A DNA stretch of 35,837 nt from Planctomycetota bacterium (GCA_029212845.1 JARGPD010000031.1:385-36221), one strand, 5' to 3'. Numbered from the stretch's first letter, positions 26,715-35,067 are shown. Numbers and translations: made by a program. The notes: generated by a model from the sequence alone, not told the origin.

Positions 26715-28877
26715 TCAGTCCTTGGTGCGGGAGTTGAGCACCATGCGCTTGAGCACGGTCCACCAGCGCACACCGCGGCCGGGCACGAGCTCTTCGTCCT
26801 GGGACAGGAGGAAGCGCTGCAGGTCGCCACGGAGGGGGCTGGGCTCGACCGCTTCCTCGGGCGCGCGGAGGGTCGCCACGATGGCGAAGGCGACCAGCAA
26901 CAAGGCGGCGAGCGGCATGCGCTGCTCGATCAAGGGGTCGAACCAGCTGGGCACGTGGGCCACGATCTGCTGCTGGTACACCGGCAGGCTCTGCAGGTGC
27001 GCGCGGGCCGCGACCGCCAGGCCGACGTAGGAGCTCATGCCGAGGGCGCCGTGGGCCCGGGACTCGATCGCCAGGTAGCGCTCGAGCTGGGTGAGCTCGA
27101 TCACGCTGTCCGGCGCCAGGCCCCAGCGCGCGATCGCGTGCAGCGCCTGGGAGGTGCTCCCGATCCAGACGAAGGTCAGCCGCGACTGGTCGAGCTGCCC
27201 GTGCTCGTCCCGGTCCTGGTGCTCCCAGGTTCCGGGGAAGGCACCCTGCCGACCGTCGTTGGTCGGCGTCCAGGTCAGCTCGAGGGCGCGGTGCACGAGG
27301 GGCGCGAGCTCGGCCGCGCGCTCGCCTCGGCCGATCCACTCGAGCACCTCGGCGGCGCGCAGGTAGGAGCCGAGCGCGAGGTACTCGTCCGGGGCGGCGA
27401 CCGCGGCCAGCACACGGCGCTCGAGCTCGTCGACGGCGAGGTCCTGCAGCGCCGCGGGCTCGGGCTCGACGTCCAGCCAGGCGCCCAGCCCGCGGTCGCG
27501 CAGGCGCTGCACGGCCCGGTCGCGGCGCTCGCCCGCGGGCAGCTCGAGGTCCTCCTCGAGGGTCTTGGCGTACCAGGCCGCCGCGCGGGGGCCCAGCGCT
27601 TCGGGGCCTTCGAGGGCGAAGAGCGTGACCAGGTCGTGGTCGGCGAGGTCCGCGGGGTGCTTCGCGCTGAGGACCCAGGCTGGCTGGGTGCGGGCCAGCT
27701 CGGCCCAGCGCTGGCGGTCGCTGTCGCGCACCACCTCCTGGTGGTGGTCGATGCGCAGCAGCGGCAGGGCGTACAGCTCGTTGAAGTCCCCGGCCTGCCT
27801 GTCGACGGTGGCCTGGGCTGCGGCGGCGAAGCGGCCCAGGTCGGGCAGGCGCTCGCCGGAGGCCTCGAGGTGCTCGAGGGCGAGGGCCAGGTGGGTCCAA
27901 GAGACCGGGCTCGCGAGGTCGGGGTCCTCGCCGGACTCGATCCAGGCGCGCAGGTCGTCGGTGTCCGCCTCGAACTCGCCGAGCAGGCTGTTGAAGCCTG
28001 CGAGCGCGGCCATGGCGAGCAACCACAGGGAGCCCGTCAGAGCCAGGCTGCGCAGGAAGCCGCCGCGGCGACCGGCGTGGACGAGCGCGAAGACCACCGC
28101 GGCACCCGCGCCGAGGATCGGGAAGGTGAGCCCGATGCCGAAGGCGCTGTCCGCCTCGAGGCTGGCGGTGCCGCGCAGCTGGAAGGCCATCGCCATGCAG
28201 AAGACCAGCCCGCCGCCGAGGCGTCGGCCGAGCTCGCGGCGCGAGGCCAGGCCGACCGAAGCGAGGCGCCCGACGACACCGACGAAGGCCAGGGTCGAGG
28301 CGAGCAGCAGCACCACGACCCCGTCGTGGGGTGCTTGGAACCAGAGGTAGGCGATCAGCACCAGGACCAGCCCGGCGGGGACCATGTTGCTGCGCCACCA
28401 GTCGGCGATCTCGAGCTGCGCCTCGCGCTGGTCCGAGACCTGGGAGTCGGCCCGGTGCTGACGGCCGCGGCCGAAGAGCCCGCGCAGGGCCACGAAGCCG
28501 GTCAGGACCAGCATCAGCAGGGTCACGAAGGGCAGCATGGCGATGCCCGGCACGAACTTGAGGCCCAGCTTCGAGGCCGTCGCGGTGCCCGCGCCGAGGC
28601 CGAGCTTGGTGAGGCCCTTGGGCAGGATCAGGGGCGGCAGGACGCCCGCGGCCCAGCGCAGGCGCGAGGGGCCGCCGAGCTCGACGACGCCCTGGTCCGG
28701 ACCGTCGAGGGGCTCCCGCAGGGGGTCCTCCGAGCTGGCGTCCTTGGCGGCGATGCGCTCGGCCACGCCGGCGGCGAAGTCCTCGGGGTCGGGGCTCAGC
28801 TGGCCCAGGGCCTCGAGCAGGTCGGCGCCCAGCGCGTCGTCCTCGGCCTCGATCCAGTCGTCGATGGTGTGCTTCAT
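26715..28877 (-). CDS. Large membrane protein coupled to ECF sigma factor, possible anti-sigma factor
   Basis: A 720-residue protein. The first 100 residues are soluble and acidic (MKHTIDDWIEAEDDALGADL), like the cytoplasmic sigma-binding end of anti-sigma factors, but no zinc (HxxxCxxC) motif is present. About six membrane helices lie at 108-136, 165-182, 186-206, 219-234, 246-267 and 275-296, then a roughly 350-residue extracytoplasmic, mostly helical domain, and a last helix near 653-671 before a basic tail. An AGGAGGG Shine-Dalgarno precedes the ATG, which overlaps the sigma-factor stop (ATGA). Genome position strongly suggests it senses an envelope signal and controls the sigma factor; the sequence itself does not prove this. 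Confidence 0.75.
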   Translation of the reverse strand: MKHTIDDWIEAEDDALGADLLEALGQLSPDPEDFAAGVAERIAAKDASSEDPLREPLDGPDQGVVELGGPSRLRWAAGVLPPLILPKGLTKLGLGAGTATASKLGLKFVPGIAMLPFVTLLMLVLTGFVALRGLFGRGRQHRADSQVSDQREAQLEIADWWRSNMVPAGLVLVLIAYLWFQAPHDGVVVLLLASTLAFVGVVGRLASVGLASRRELGRRLGGGLVFCMAMAFQLRGTASLEADSAFGIGLTFPILGAGAAVVFALVHAGRRGGFLRSLALTGSLWLLAMAALAGFNSLLGEFEADTDDLRAWIESGEDPDLASPVSWTHLALALEHLEASGERLPDLGRFAAAAQATVDRQAGDFNELYALPLLRIDHHQEVVRDSDRQRWAELARTQPAWVLSAKHPADLADHDLVTLFALEGPEALGPRAAAWYAKTLEEDLELPAGERRDRAVQRLRDRGLGAWLDVEPEPAALQDLAVDELERRVLAAVAAPDEYLALGSYLRAAEVLEWIGRGERAAELAPLVHRALELTWTPTNDGRQGAFPGTWEHQDRDEHGQLDQSRLTFVWIGSTSQALHAIARWGLAPDSVIELTQLERYLAIESRAHGALGMSSYVGLAVAARAHLQSLPVYQQQIVAHVPSWFDPLIEQRMPLAALLLVAFAIVATLRAPEEAVEPSPLRGDLQRFLLSQDEELVPGRGVRWWTVLKRMVLNSRTKD

Positions 28878-29413
28878 GCCTGGCCCTCCTGGGTCCGGTG
28901 CTCGTCCTTGGTCCCTTCGGCAAGTCCCTCGGTCTCGATCAGCTCCTTCAATGAGGCGCGCGCCCGGCGCAGGCGACCCTCGACCGCGCGCTCGCCGATG
29001 CCCAGGAGGCCGGCGATCTCGGCCAGGCCGCTGCCCTCGACGTAGCGCATCATCAGCACCGTGCGCCAGGGGCCGCGCAGGCGACCGACGGCTTCGACCA
29101 GGGCGCTGGCGCCTGGGGGAGCGGCTCGCTCGACCTCGGCGGGGTCTCCGGCCGCCTCGAGGGGCAGGGACCGGCGGCCGCCCGGCCGGCGGCGGCGCCC
29201 GTGGGCCAGGTGCAGGTTGCTGGCGATGCCGCGCAGCCATGCCCCGACCGCGGCCTCGTCCTCCCAGGCGCCCGCGAAGCGCTCGCGGGCCAGGTAGGCC
29301 TCGGCGAAGGTGTCCTGGGCCAGCTCGACCGCATCCCGGGGGCTAGCCCCCCAGGCCGCTAGCAGCCCGACCAGGGCCCCGCGCCAGCGCTCGATGATGG
29401 TGTCCAGGTTCAT
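28874..29413 (-). CDS. ECF-type RNA polymerase sigma factor
   Basis: A 179-residue extracytoplasmic-function sigma factor. Region 2 spans about 10-80 (GASPRDAVELAQDTFAEAYL and VGAWLRGIASNLHLAHGRRR), and region 4 spans about 108-165 (LRGPWRTVLMMRYVEGSGLA, IAGLLGIGERAVEGRLRRAR). It directs RNA polymerase to a small regulon. A strong GGGAGGT Shine-Dalgarno fixes ATG at 29413 (MNLDTIIERW). Its stop overlaps the start of a large membrane protein that may regulate it. GGAGTTT motifs upstream could be its own target promoter. Confidence 0.93.
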   Translation of the reverse strand: MNLDTIIERWRGALVGLLAAWGASPRDAVELAQDTFAEAYLARERFAGAWEDEAAVGAWLRGIASNLHLAHGRRRRPGGRRSLPLEAAGDPAEVERAAPPGASALVEAVGRLRGPWRTVLMMRYVEGSGLAEIAGLLGIGERAVEGRLRRARASLKELIETEGLAEGTKDEHRTQEGQA

Positions 29414-29451
29414 GCCACCTCCCATTGTCACGGGCACCCGGCGAGCCCACG

Positions 29452-29470
29452 CCAAACTCCGAGAAACTCC
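29452..29470 (-). promoter_or_regulatory. GGAGTTT double motif upstream of the ECF sigma gene
   Basis: On the minus strand GGAGTTT occurs twice in direct repeat (29470-29464 and 29460-29454), ten bases apart; the nearer copy extends to GGAGTTTGG (29460-29452) and ends 38 bases before the sigma-factor ATG. It resembles the GGAAC-type -35 element of ECF promoters. The same nine bases precede the divergent gene at 29600. Confidence 0.4.
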
Positions 29471-29553
29471 GTCGTCACGGGCGCCCCGGGTTCCGGGCCC
29501 CGGTTTCGACCCGCCGGAGCGCCGCCCGCCCGGGCCTGGAGCACCGCCCGGCG

Positions 29554-29562
29554 GGAGTTTGG
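29554..29562 (+). promoter_or_regulatory. GGAGTTTGG motif upstream of the barrel gene
   Basis: GGAGTTTGG lies 37 bases before the GTG at 29600, matching in sequence and distance the copy in front of the sigma gene on the other strand. A shared ECF -35 element or operator is likely; no clear -10 is seen. Confidence 0.4.
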
Positions 29563-29599
29563 GATTCAGGGAGCGGCCTTTCCTGCCGATGGAGCGAGC

Positions 29600-31177
29600 G
29601 TGCAGCGCCCCATCCCCAGCCTCGCCGTGGGCACCTTCGTGCTCCTAGGCTCCCTCGTCCCGTCCGCCGCCGCCCAGAGCTGGGAGCTGGAGGAGCTCCC
29701 GACCCGCTGGCGGATGACCGTCGAGCGCGTCGAGCCCGACGGCCACGGGGACCCATTCGCCCTGGTCGGGGTCCACTACGACCTGCTGTCGCCCTTCGAG
29801 GAGTGGCCGGACCTGTTCGTGGGTGTCGGCGGCTATGGCGCGGTCAGCGACGACATCGGCGGCTTCTTCGCCGGCGGGCTCGACCTCGGCTGGCGCCGCT
29901 CGCTGACCCCCAAGATGAGCTTCGAGGCCGGCACCTTCACCGGAGCGGCCGGCGGCTCGACCCTGGGTGCGGGCGGCGACGGCCTGTTCCTGCGCCCCTT
30001 CGTCGCGGTCACCCGCGAGGTCGCCGGGCTCGACCTGCGGCTCGAGCTCGCCCACGAACACCTGGCCGGAGCGGACTACGACGAGACCGTGCTGGCCTTC
30101 GGCTTCGAGCTGCCCTCGAGCTACCTGACCGGGCGCCCCGGCAGCGGCTGGCTGAGTCCGATCCACATCGACGCGCTCGAAATCGAGCGCTGGCAGATCG
30201 AGTCGGGGCTGAAGTTCCTCGACGCCACCGGCAGCTCGCGGCGCCGGGACGGCTCGGGCTACGTGGACGACCTCGCCCTCGGTGGGGTGCGGCTGAGTAT
30301 CGACCGCGGCAACGGCTGGCACCTGCCCTTCGAGGCCATGGGTGCGGTCGGCGGCGGGATCTCGGGCTTCACGGCCGTGATGGGCGGCGTCGGGCGCCAC
30401 GGCGAGCTGCTCGGCGAGGAGCTCGGCTGGGAGCTCGACCTGCTCGGCGGCCTGGCCGGCGGCGGCAACACCGACACCGGCGGGGGCCTGGTCTACGAGG
30501 CCACGGCCGGCCTGCGGGCGCGCCTCTCCACCAACTGGTCGGCGCGCTTGGCGCTGGGCTGGTTCGACGCCCCGGACGGCAGGCTCGGCGCCGAGGTCTG
30601 CGCCCTGAGCCTGGCCTGGGACCCACGCTCGGTCGGCCTGACCAGCGACTACGACCGCGAGCGCCTGGGAACGGAAGGCCTGCCGCTCGCCGAGGGCAAG
30701 CAGGACACCTGGCAGCTCTCGACCCACTGGAAGCTGTACGACCTGCGCGCCAGCGCCCACAACCTGGACGGCAGCAAGCCGGCCGGCAGCATGCAGGTCG
30801 CAGGCGTGGGCGCCGAGCGCCACCTCGACGAGCACCTGTCGCTGTTGGTGCGCGCCGCCGGCGCCATCGAGGGCGAGGCCAGCGGCTACCACGAAGGCCT
30901 CGCCGGCCTGCGCGTCGCGATGCGGCCCTTCGGGGACCTGCTCGATGCGGACCTGCACGCGACCTACGAGATCGGCGCGGCCGGCGGTGGCGGCGTGGAC
31001 GCGGGCTCGGGCTGGGTCCACCAGGTCAGCACCGGCCTGCTCTGGCGCGCGAGCGACGCCATCGAGCTGAGCTTCGACCTCGGCCGCATGAACACGGTCG
31101 ACCGCGGCTCCTTCGACGCCAGCATGCTGGGCGTCGGCGTGGCCTTCGACGTGACGCGCCTGATCTCACGCCGCTGA
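29600..31177 (+). CDS. Predicted outer-membrane beta-barrel protein
   Basis: A 525-residue exported protein with a signal peptide (MQRPIPSLAVGTFVLLGSLV, cleaved near AAAQ). The whole mature part alternates short amphipathic strands with polar turns and many glycines: DLFVGVGGYGAV, GGLDLGWRRS, LRLELAHEHLAG, TVLAFGFELPSSYL, YEATAGLRARLS, SARLALGWFD, ISFDLG-type strands and a final MLGVGVAFDVTRLISRR. This is the pattern of a large outer-membrane barrel, perhaps 16 or more strands. No channel or enzyme family is recognised. GTG at 29600 is supported by GGAG eight bases upstream. It is divergent from the ECF sigma operon and shares its GGAGTTTGG motif, so may be part of that envelope-stress regulon. 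Confidence 0.8.
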   Translation: MQRPIPSLAVGTFVLLGSLVPSAAAQSWELEELPTRWRMTVERVEPDGHGDPFALVGVHYDLLSPFEEWPDLFVGVGGYGAVSDDIGGFFAGGLDLGWRRSLTPKMSFEAGTFTGAAGGSTLGAGGDGLFLRPFVAVTREVAGLDLRLELAHEHLAGADYDETVLAFGFELPSSYLTGRPGSGWLSPIHIDALEIERWQIESGLKFLDATGSSRRRDGSGYVDDLALGGVRLSIDRGNGWHLPFEAMGAVGGGISGFTAVMGGVGRHGELLGEELGWELDLLGGLAGGGNTDTGGGLVYEATAGLRARLSTNWSARLALGWFDAPDGRLGAEVCALSLAWDPRSVGLTSDYDRERLGTEGLPLAEGKQDTWQLSTHWKLYDLRASAHNLDGSKPAGSMQVAGVGAERHLDEHLSLLVRAAGAIEGEASGYHEGLAGLRVAMRPFGDLLDADLHATYEIGAAGGGGVDAGSGWVHQVSTGLLWRASDAIELSFDLGRMNTVDRGSFDASMLGVGVAFDVTRLISRR

Positions 31178-31203
31178 GCGCGGCGATGCCCTAGGATGCG
31201 CCC

Positions 31204-31944
31204 ATGAGCACCTGGATCGTCGGAGACATCCACGGCTGCGCCGAGGAGCTGGCCGAGCTCGTCGAGCGCCTGGCCCTCGGCCCGGCCGACCGCCTGCTGT
31301 CGGTCGGCGACCGCGTCCATCGGGGGCCCGGCCCGGCCGGGGTCATGGACGTGCTGCGCGACGCGGGCGCGGCCTTCATCCTGGGCAACCACGAGCTGCG
31401 CGTGCTCGAGCGCTTCCAGCTGGCGCCGCGGCTCGCCGACGGCTCGGACCGGCCGCCCCTGCGCACCGAGTTCCCCGAGCTGACCGACGACGACCTCGCC
31501 GGCGATGGCCGCCGCAAGTGCATCGTCTTGCCCGAGCGGCGCGCCGAGGTGGTCGAGTTCCTGCAGTCGCACCACGGCTTCTTCGTCGAGAGCACCGGCT
31601 TCGAGGGCGCTGGCCCCACCAAGGACGGCCGGCCCTGGTGCGCCGTGCACGCGGGCATCCAGCAGGGCCGCGCACCGCGCGGGACCGACCCCCAGCACCT
31701 CGTCAGCCTGCGCCGCCTGCCCCAGCGCGGCCGGCCCTTCTGGTACGAGGTCTACAACGGCACCAACCTGATCGTCTTCGGCCACACGCCCGGCCAGACA
31801 CCGCGCCAGCGTCGCGTGGGCGGGCGGCTCGTGACCCTCGGCATCGACACCGCCTGCGTCTACGGCGGCAGCCTGACCGCCTACTCGCCCGAGCTGGACG
31901 AGTTCGTGCAGGTGCCCGCCAAGGCCACCTACGCGCGCGCCTAG
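31204..31944 (+). CDS. PPP-type metallophosphoesterase (ApaH/serine-threonine phosphatase-like)
   Basis: A 246-residue cytoplasmic calcineurin-like phosphoesterase. The metal and catalytic motifs are in order: GDIHGC (Asp8, His10), VGDRVHRGPG (Asp36), FILGNHELRVLE (Asn62, His63), a later WCAVHAGI and IVFGHTPGQTP. The second motif has His where protein phosphatases have Asp (GDxVDRG) and ApaH has Ala, so the substrate could be diadenosine tetraphosphate, a phosphoprotein or another nucleotide. Length matches ApaH-like enzymes. It starts 26 bases after the barrel gene and may be cotranscribed with it; a repeat-rich leader separates it from the polysaccharide genes. Confidence 0.88.
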   Translation: MSTWIVGDIHGCAEELAELVERLALGPADRLLSVGDRVHRGPGPAGVMDVLRDAGAAFILGNHELRVLERFQLAPRLADGSDRPPLRTEFPELTDDDLAGDGRRKCIVLPERRAEVVEFLQSHHGFFVESTGFEGAGPTKDGRPWCAVHAGIQQGRAPRGTDPQHLVSLRRLPQRGRPFWYEVYNGTNLIVFGHTPGQTPRQRRVGGRLVTLGIDTACVYGGSLTAYSPELDEFVQVPAKATYARA

Positions 31945-31953
31945 GCGCCCCCT

Positions 31954-31998
31954 CTGGAAGCCACTTCCAGGACCTTCCGGGACCTGGAAGGAACTTCC
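31954..31998 (+). promoter_or_regulatory. Overlapping GGAAG/CTTCC inverted repeats, possible RNA switch or terminator
   Basis: CTGGAAG (31954-31960), CTTCCAGG (31964-31971), CCTTCC (31973-31978), CCTGGAAG (31983-31990) and CTTCC (31994-31998) alternate within 45 bases. CTGGAAG can pair with CTTCCAG over three bases, or CTTCCAGG with CCTGGAAG over an 11-base loop, or GGAAG with the last CTTCC, so the hairpins exclude each other. They lie between the phosphoesterase stop and the glycosyltransferase start. Confidence 0.45.
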
Positions 31999-32047
31999 GA
32001 CCCGACCATCAAGGGATGCCCGAGAACGGGCGATAGGACCAACCGCC

Positions 32048-33046
32048 ATGGTCCCCGACTCGCCCCCCCTGAGCGCCCCCCCGCGGCGCCACCCGTTCCA
32101 CGCCGGTAGCTCGACCCGGACGCCCTCTTCGATCACGCCCAGCGTGGGCGAGACCGGCTCCCCGGCCGGCCTGATGGCCGACCCGCTCGGCGGCACGCTA
32201 GCCCCTGCCACCCAGCGGCATGATCCGGCCGAGCAGCCCCAGCTCCTGGGCCTGCCCCTGTGGCCCCATGGCCGCAGCGCGCTCTTCGAGCTGATCGCTG
32301 GCCAGCTCGGCGCGCCGGAAGGCGGCGAGGTCCTGGGCGCCCCGCTCGAGCTGCACAGCGTCAACGCCGAGATCTCGATCCAGGTGCGCAGCGACGAGCG
32401 CTACCGCGAGCTGCTCGCTGGCAACCCCTTCAACCTGCCCGACGGCGAGTGGGTCAAGCGCTTCGCCGGCCTCAAGCACGGCCGCGGGCTCGAGCGCATC
32501 AGCGGCTCGGACATGGTCGGCGAGCTGTGCGAGCTAGCCCACGAGCTTGACCAGGGCGTGTTCCTGCTCGGTGCCTCCGAGGAGGTCTCGGCCGAGGCCT
32601 CCCGGCGCCTCGAGGCCAGCCTGCCCGGCCTCCAGCTCGGCCGCTATGCGCCGCCCTTCGAGGTGCGCCCCGACGTCTCCCCCGAGGTCAGTCGTGAGGC
32701 CCTCCTGCGCATCGCCGAGGCGCGCCCCGCGATCCTGCTGGCCTTCCTCGGCTCGCCCAAGCAAGAGCTCTGGTTCCGCCAGCACAGCGCCGAGCTCTCC
32801 GCCAGCGGCGTGCGCCTGGTGCTAGGCGCCGGTGCAGGCCTCGACTTCCTCGCCGGCCGCGTGCGACGCGCGCCGCGCTTCATCTCCCAGCTCGGCTTCG
32901 AGTGGCTCTGGCGCCTCGCGCACCAGCCCCGCGCGCGCTTCCACCGCGCCCTCACGCGCCTGCCGCGCTTCCTGGTCCTCGCCCTCGCCGACGCCCTCCG
33001 CGGGCGCGCCTCGGGCACCGCTCCCCTGCCCCCCCACCAGCCGTGA
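32048..33046 (+). CDS. WecG/TagA/CpsF-family glycosyltransferase
   Basis: A 332-residue enzyme of the WecG/TagA/CpsF family (GT26), which adds an N-acetyl-aminosugar or similar residue to a lipid-linked carrier at the inner membrane. Typical stretches: HSVNAEISIQ, NPFNLPDGEWVKRFAGL, ISGSDMVGELC, GVFLLGASEEV, ILLAFLGSPKQELWF, LVLGAGAGLDFLAGRVRRAP and FEWLWRLAHQPRAR. The first 65 residues are a proline-rich extension without family features; ATG at 32174 is an alternative start. The stop overlaps the GTG of the sulfotransferase gene, showing coupling and a role in making a surface polysaccharide. Confidence 0.9.
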   Translation: MVPDSPPLSAPPRRHPFHAGSSTRTPSSITPSVGETGSPAGLMADPLGGTLAPATQRHDPAEQPQLLGLPLWPHGRSALFELIAGQLGAPEGGEVLGAPLELHSVNAEISIQVRSDERYRELLAGNPFNLPDGEWVKRFAGLKHGRGLERISGSDMVGELCELAHELDQGVFLLGASEEVSAEASRRLEASLPGLQLGRYAPPFEVRPDVSPEVSREALLRIAEARPAILLAFLGSPKQELWFRQHSAELSASGVRLVLGAGAGLDFLAGRVRRAPRFISQLGFEWLWRLAHQPRARFHRALTRLPRFLVLALADALRGRASGTAPLPPHQP

Positions 33047-33930
33047 CCCTCCCGAGCTTCCTCATCTGTGGCATCCAGAAGGGTGGCACCACCGCCCTGC
33101 ACGCCTACCTCGCGACGCACCCCGACGTGTTCGTGCCCGAGCGCAAGGAGCTGAACTTCTTCGACCAGAACTGGGAGCGCGGTCGCACCTGGTACGAGGC
33201 CTTCTTCCAGGCTGCGCCGCCCGGCGTGGCGGTGGGCGAGGCCTCGCCGCACTACCAGCGCTTCGAGGACGCGGCCTTCCGCATCGAAGCGACGGTCCCC
33301 AAGGCGCGGCTGATCTTCATCCTGCGCGACCCGGTCGCGCGCGCCTTCTCGAACTACAACTACAACCTCGGCCGCGGCCAGCAGGACCCGAGCCAGACCT
33401 TCGAGCAGTCGATCGCGACCGCCGACGGCCACGCGCGCTACCTCGACAAGGGCTGCTACCTGCGCGACCTCTCGCGCTTCGCCGAGGTCACTGGGCGCGA
33501 GCGCATGCTCGTGCTGTTCGCCGAGGACCTGCGCCGGGATCCGACGACGGTGCTCGCGCGCGCCTTCGAGCACATCGGCGTCGACCCGGCACGCTGGCAG
33601 CCGACGACCCTCGAGAGCAACGCCACCGCGGTCCCGTCCTCGCCCGCCGCCCAGCGCGCCCTCTACGCCTGGGGCCGCGTGCGCCGCCGCCTGCAGCCGC
33701 TCGTGCCCGCGCCGCTGGCGCGCGCCACCCGCGGCTTGCGCAGCGGCGCCCTGGCCGCCCTGCCGTCCTCGCGCCAGCGCACCCCCCTCGCCGACGAGAC
33801 CCGCGCCGCGCTGGAGGGCTTCTACGCCGAGGCCAACCGCGGCTTCGCCGACTGGCTGCGCTCCGGCCGCGAGGGCCAGCATCCCTTGCCCGCCTGGCTC
33901 GAGCCCAAGCGCTTCCGGGCCGCCAGCTAG
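33043..33930 (+). CDS. PAPS-dependent sulfotransferase
   Basis: A 295-residue sulfotransferase. The 5'-phosphosulfate loop is ICGIQKGGTTALHAYL (about 8-23), the 3'-phosphate motif is LIFILRDPVARAFSNYNYNL (about 90-109), and KELNFFDQNW and VGEASPHYQ are typical of the heparan/carbohydrate sulfotransferase-like family. It moves sulfate from PAPS to a hydroxyl or amino group of a sugar or other acceptor, here most likely the polysaccharide made by the coupled WecG-type enzyme (inference). The GTG start overlaps the preceding TGA (GTGA). The 3' third (basic, alanine-rich) is poorly conserved. Confidence 0.92.
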   Translation: MTLPSFLICGIQKGGTTALHAYLATHPDVFVPERKELNFFDQNWERGRTWYEAFFQAAPPGVAVGEASPHYQRFEDAAFRIEATVPKARLIFILRDPVARAFSNYNYNLGRGQQDPSQTFEQSIATADGHARYLDKGCYLRDLSRFAEVTGRERMLVLFAEDLRRDPTTVLARAFEHIGVDPARWQPTTLESNATAVPSSPAAQRALYAWGRVRRRLQPLVPAPLARATRGLRSGALAALPSSRQRTPLADETRAALEGFYAEANRGFADWLRSGREGQHPLPAWLEPKRFRAAS

Positions 33931-33954
33931 AGCCCCTCCCACCTCCCGATCCCC

Positions 33955-35067
33955 GTGCAACCGACCAAGTCGACGCCCCCCCAGGGCCGCGAGAGCTCGC
34001 GCATCCTCGAGCTGGATGCCGTCCGCGGTCTGGCCGCCTTCGCCGTGGTGCTCTACCACTACACCACGCGCTACGACCACAAGGTCGGGCACGCGAGCGC
34101 GCCGCTGTTCGAGGTCCCCTGGGGCCACTACGGCGTCGAGCTGTTCTTCCTGCTCAGCGGCTTCGTGATCTTCATGACGCTCGAGCGCACGAAGCGCAGC
34201 AGCGACTTCCTGATCAGTCGCCTCAGCCGCCTGTACCCCGGCTACTGGGTCGGCATGGCCTGCACCCTGGGCGCCGTCGCCATGCTGGGCAGCCCCTTCG
34301 CGGGCTACGACATCGGAGCGAGCGACGTCGCCCTGAACACGACCATGCTGCAGCGCTACGTCCCGGGCACGCCCAACGTGGACGGCGTGTACTGGACCCT
34401 GAGCGTCGAGCTGACCTTCTATGCGCTGGTGCTGGGGCTCTTCGCGACCGGGCTGCTGCGCAGGATCCGCGTCGCCCTCGTCGCGCTCTTGGCGATCGAG
34501 CTCGTGCTGCACTTCGCGACCAGCGGCGGCGACGCCGCGGCTCCGCTCGCCCTGCGCGCGACACGCCAGGTCTTCCTGTCCCACTACGGGCCCTACTTCG
34601 CCGCCGGCATCCTGTTCTTCAAGCTGCGCAACGAGCCCGAGACCGGCAGGCACTTCGTCGACGCCGGCCTGATCCTCCTGTGCCTGGCTGTCGCCGGCAT
34701 CATGCGCCCGGGCGAGACCCTCTTCGCCTCGACGATCTGCTTCGTGATCTTCGGCCTCTTGACCAGCGGCTTCCTCGAGAAGCTGGCCAACCGACCGCTG
34801 CTCTTCCTCGGCGGCATCAGCTACTCGCTCTACGTCGTGCACCAGGTGATCGGCTTCCTCGTGATCCGCACCACCACGGACCTCGGCCTGTCCACCAACG
34901 GCGCGATCCTCCTGGCGATCCTGGTCAGCGTCTGCCTCGCGACCGCGATCACCTACCTCGTCGAGCTGCCCGCCCAGCGCTGGCTCAGGACGAACCTGCG
35001 CAGGTGGCGCGATGGTCGCGCCACGCAGGAGTCCGGGCCCCTCCCGTCCCGGGTGCGCGACAACTGA
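33955..35067 (+). CDS. Acyltransferase-3 family membrane protein (sugar O-acetyltransferase type)
   Basis: A 370-residue membrane enzyme of the acyltransferase-3/OafA type. It has the N-terminal LDAVRGLAAFAVVLYHY signature with the conserved Arg and catalytic His, VELFFLLSGFVIFMTL, RLSRLYPGYWVG, VYWTLSVELTFYALVLG and about ten membrane helices, ending with ISYSLYVVHQVIG. These enzymes O-acetylate surface sugars using acetyl-CoA across the membrane. GTG at 33955 is the start 24 bases after the sulfotransferase. It forms one operon with the glycosyltransferase and sulfotransferase genes: a set for building, sulfating and acetylating a surface glycan. Confidence 0.93.
   Translation: MQPTKSTPPQGRESSRILELDAVRGLAAFAVVLYHYTTRYDHKVGHASAPLFEVPWGHYGVELFFLLSGFVIFMTLERTKRSSDFLISRLSRLYPGYWVGMACTLGAVAMLGSPFAGYDIGASDVALNTTMLQRYVPGTPNVDGVYWTLSVELTFYALVLGLFATGLLRRIRVALVALLAIELVLHFATSGGDAAAPLALRATRQVFLSHYGPYFAAGILFFKLRNEPETGRHFVDAGLILLCLAVAGIMRPGETLFASTICFVIFGLLTSGFLEKLANRPLLFLGGISYSLYVVHQVIGFLVIRTTTDLGLSTNGAILLAILVSVCLATAITYLVELPAQRWLRTNLRRWRDGRATQESGPLPSRVRDN

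Noticed and set aside
26038-28923. Upstream part of a 1219-residue minus-strand frame that ends at 25264
   Set aside because: Only the last 257 residues are a real gene; the rest runs through other genes in wrong frames or antisense and has low-complexity Arg/Pro/Gly composition.
31306-31329. Loss of catalytic Asp in the phosphoesterase (GDRVHRG instead of GDxVDRG)
   Set aside because: ApaH-type enzymes also lack Asp at this position (they have Ala), and all metal ligands are present, so this is not evidence for an inactive enzyme.
32644-34842. A 732-residue minus-strand frame
   Set aside because: Antisense to glycosyltransferase, sulfotransferase and acyltransferase-3 genes with clear motifs.
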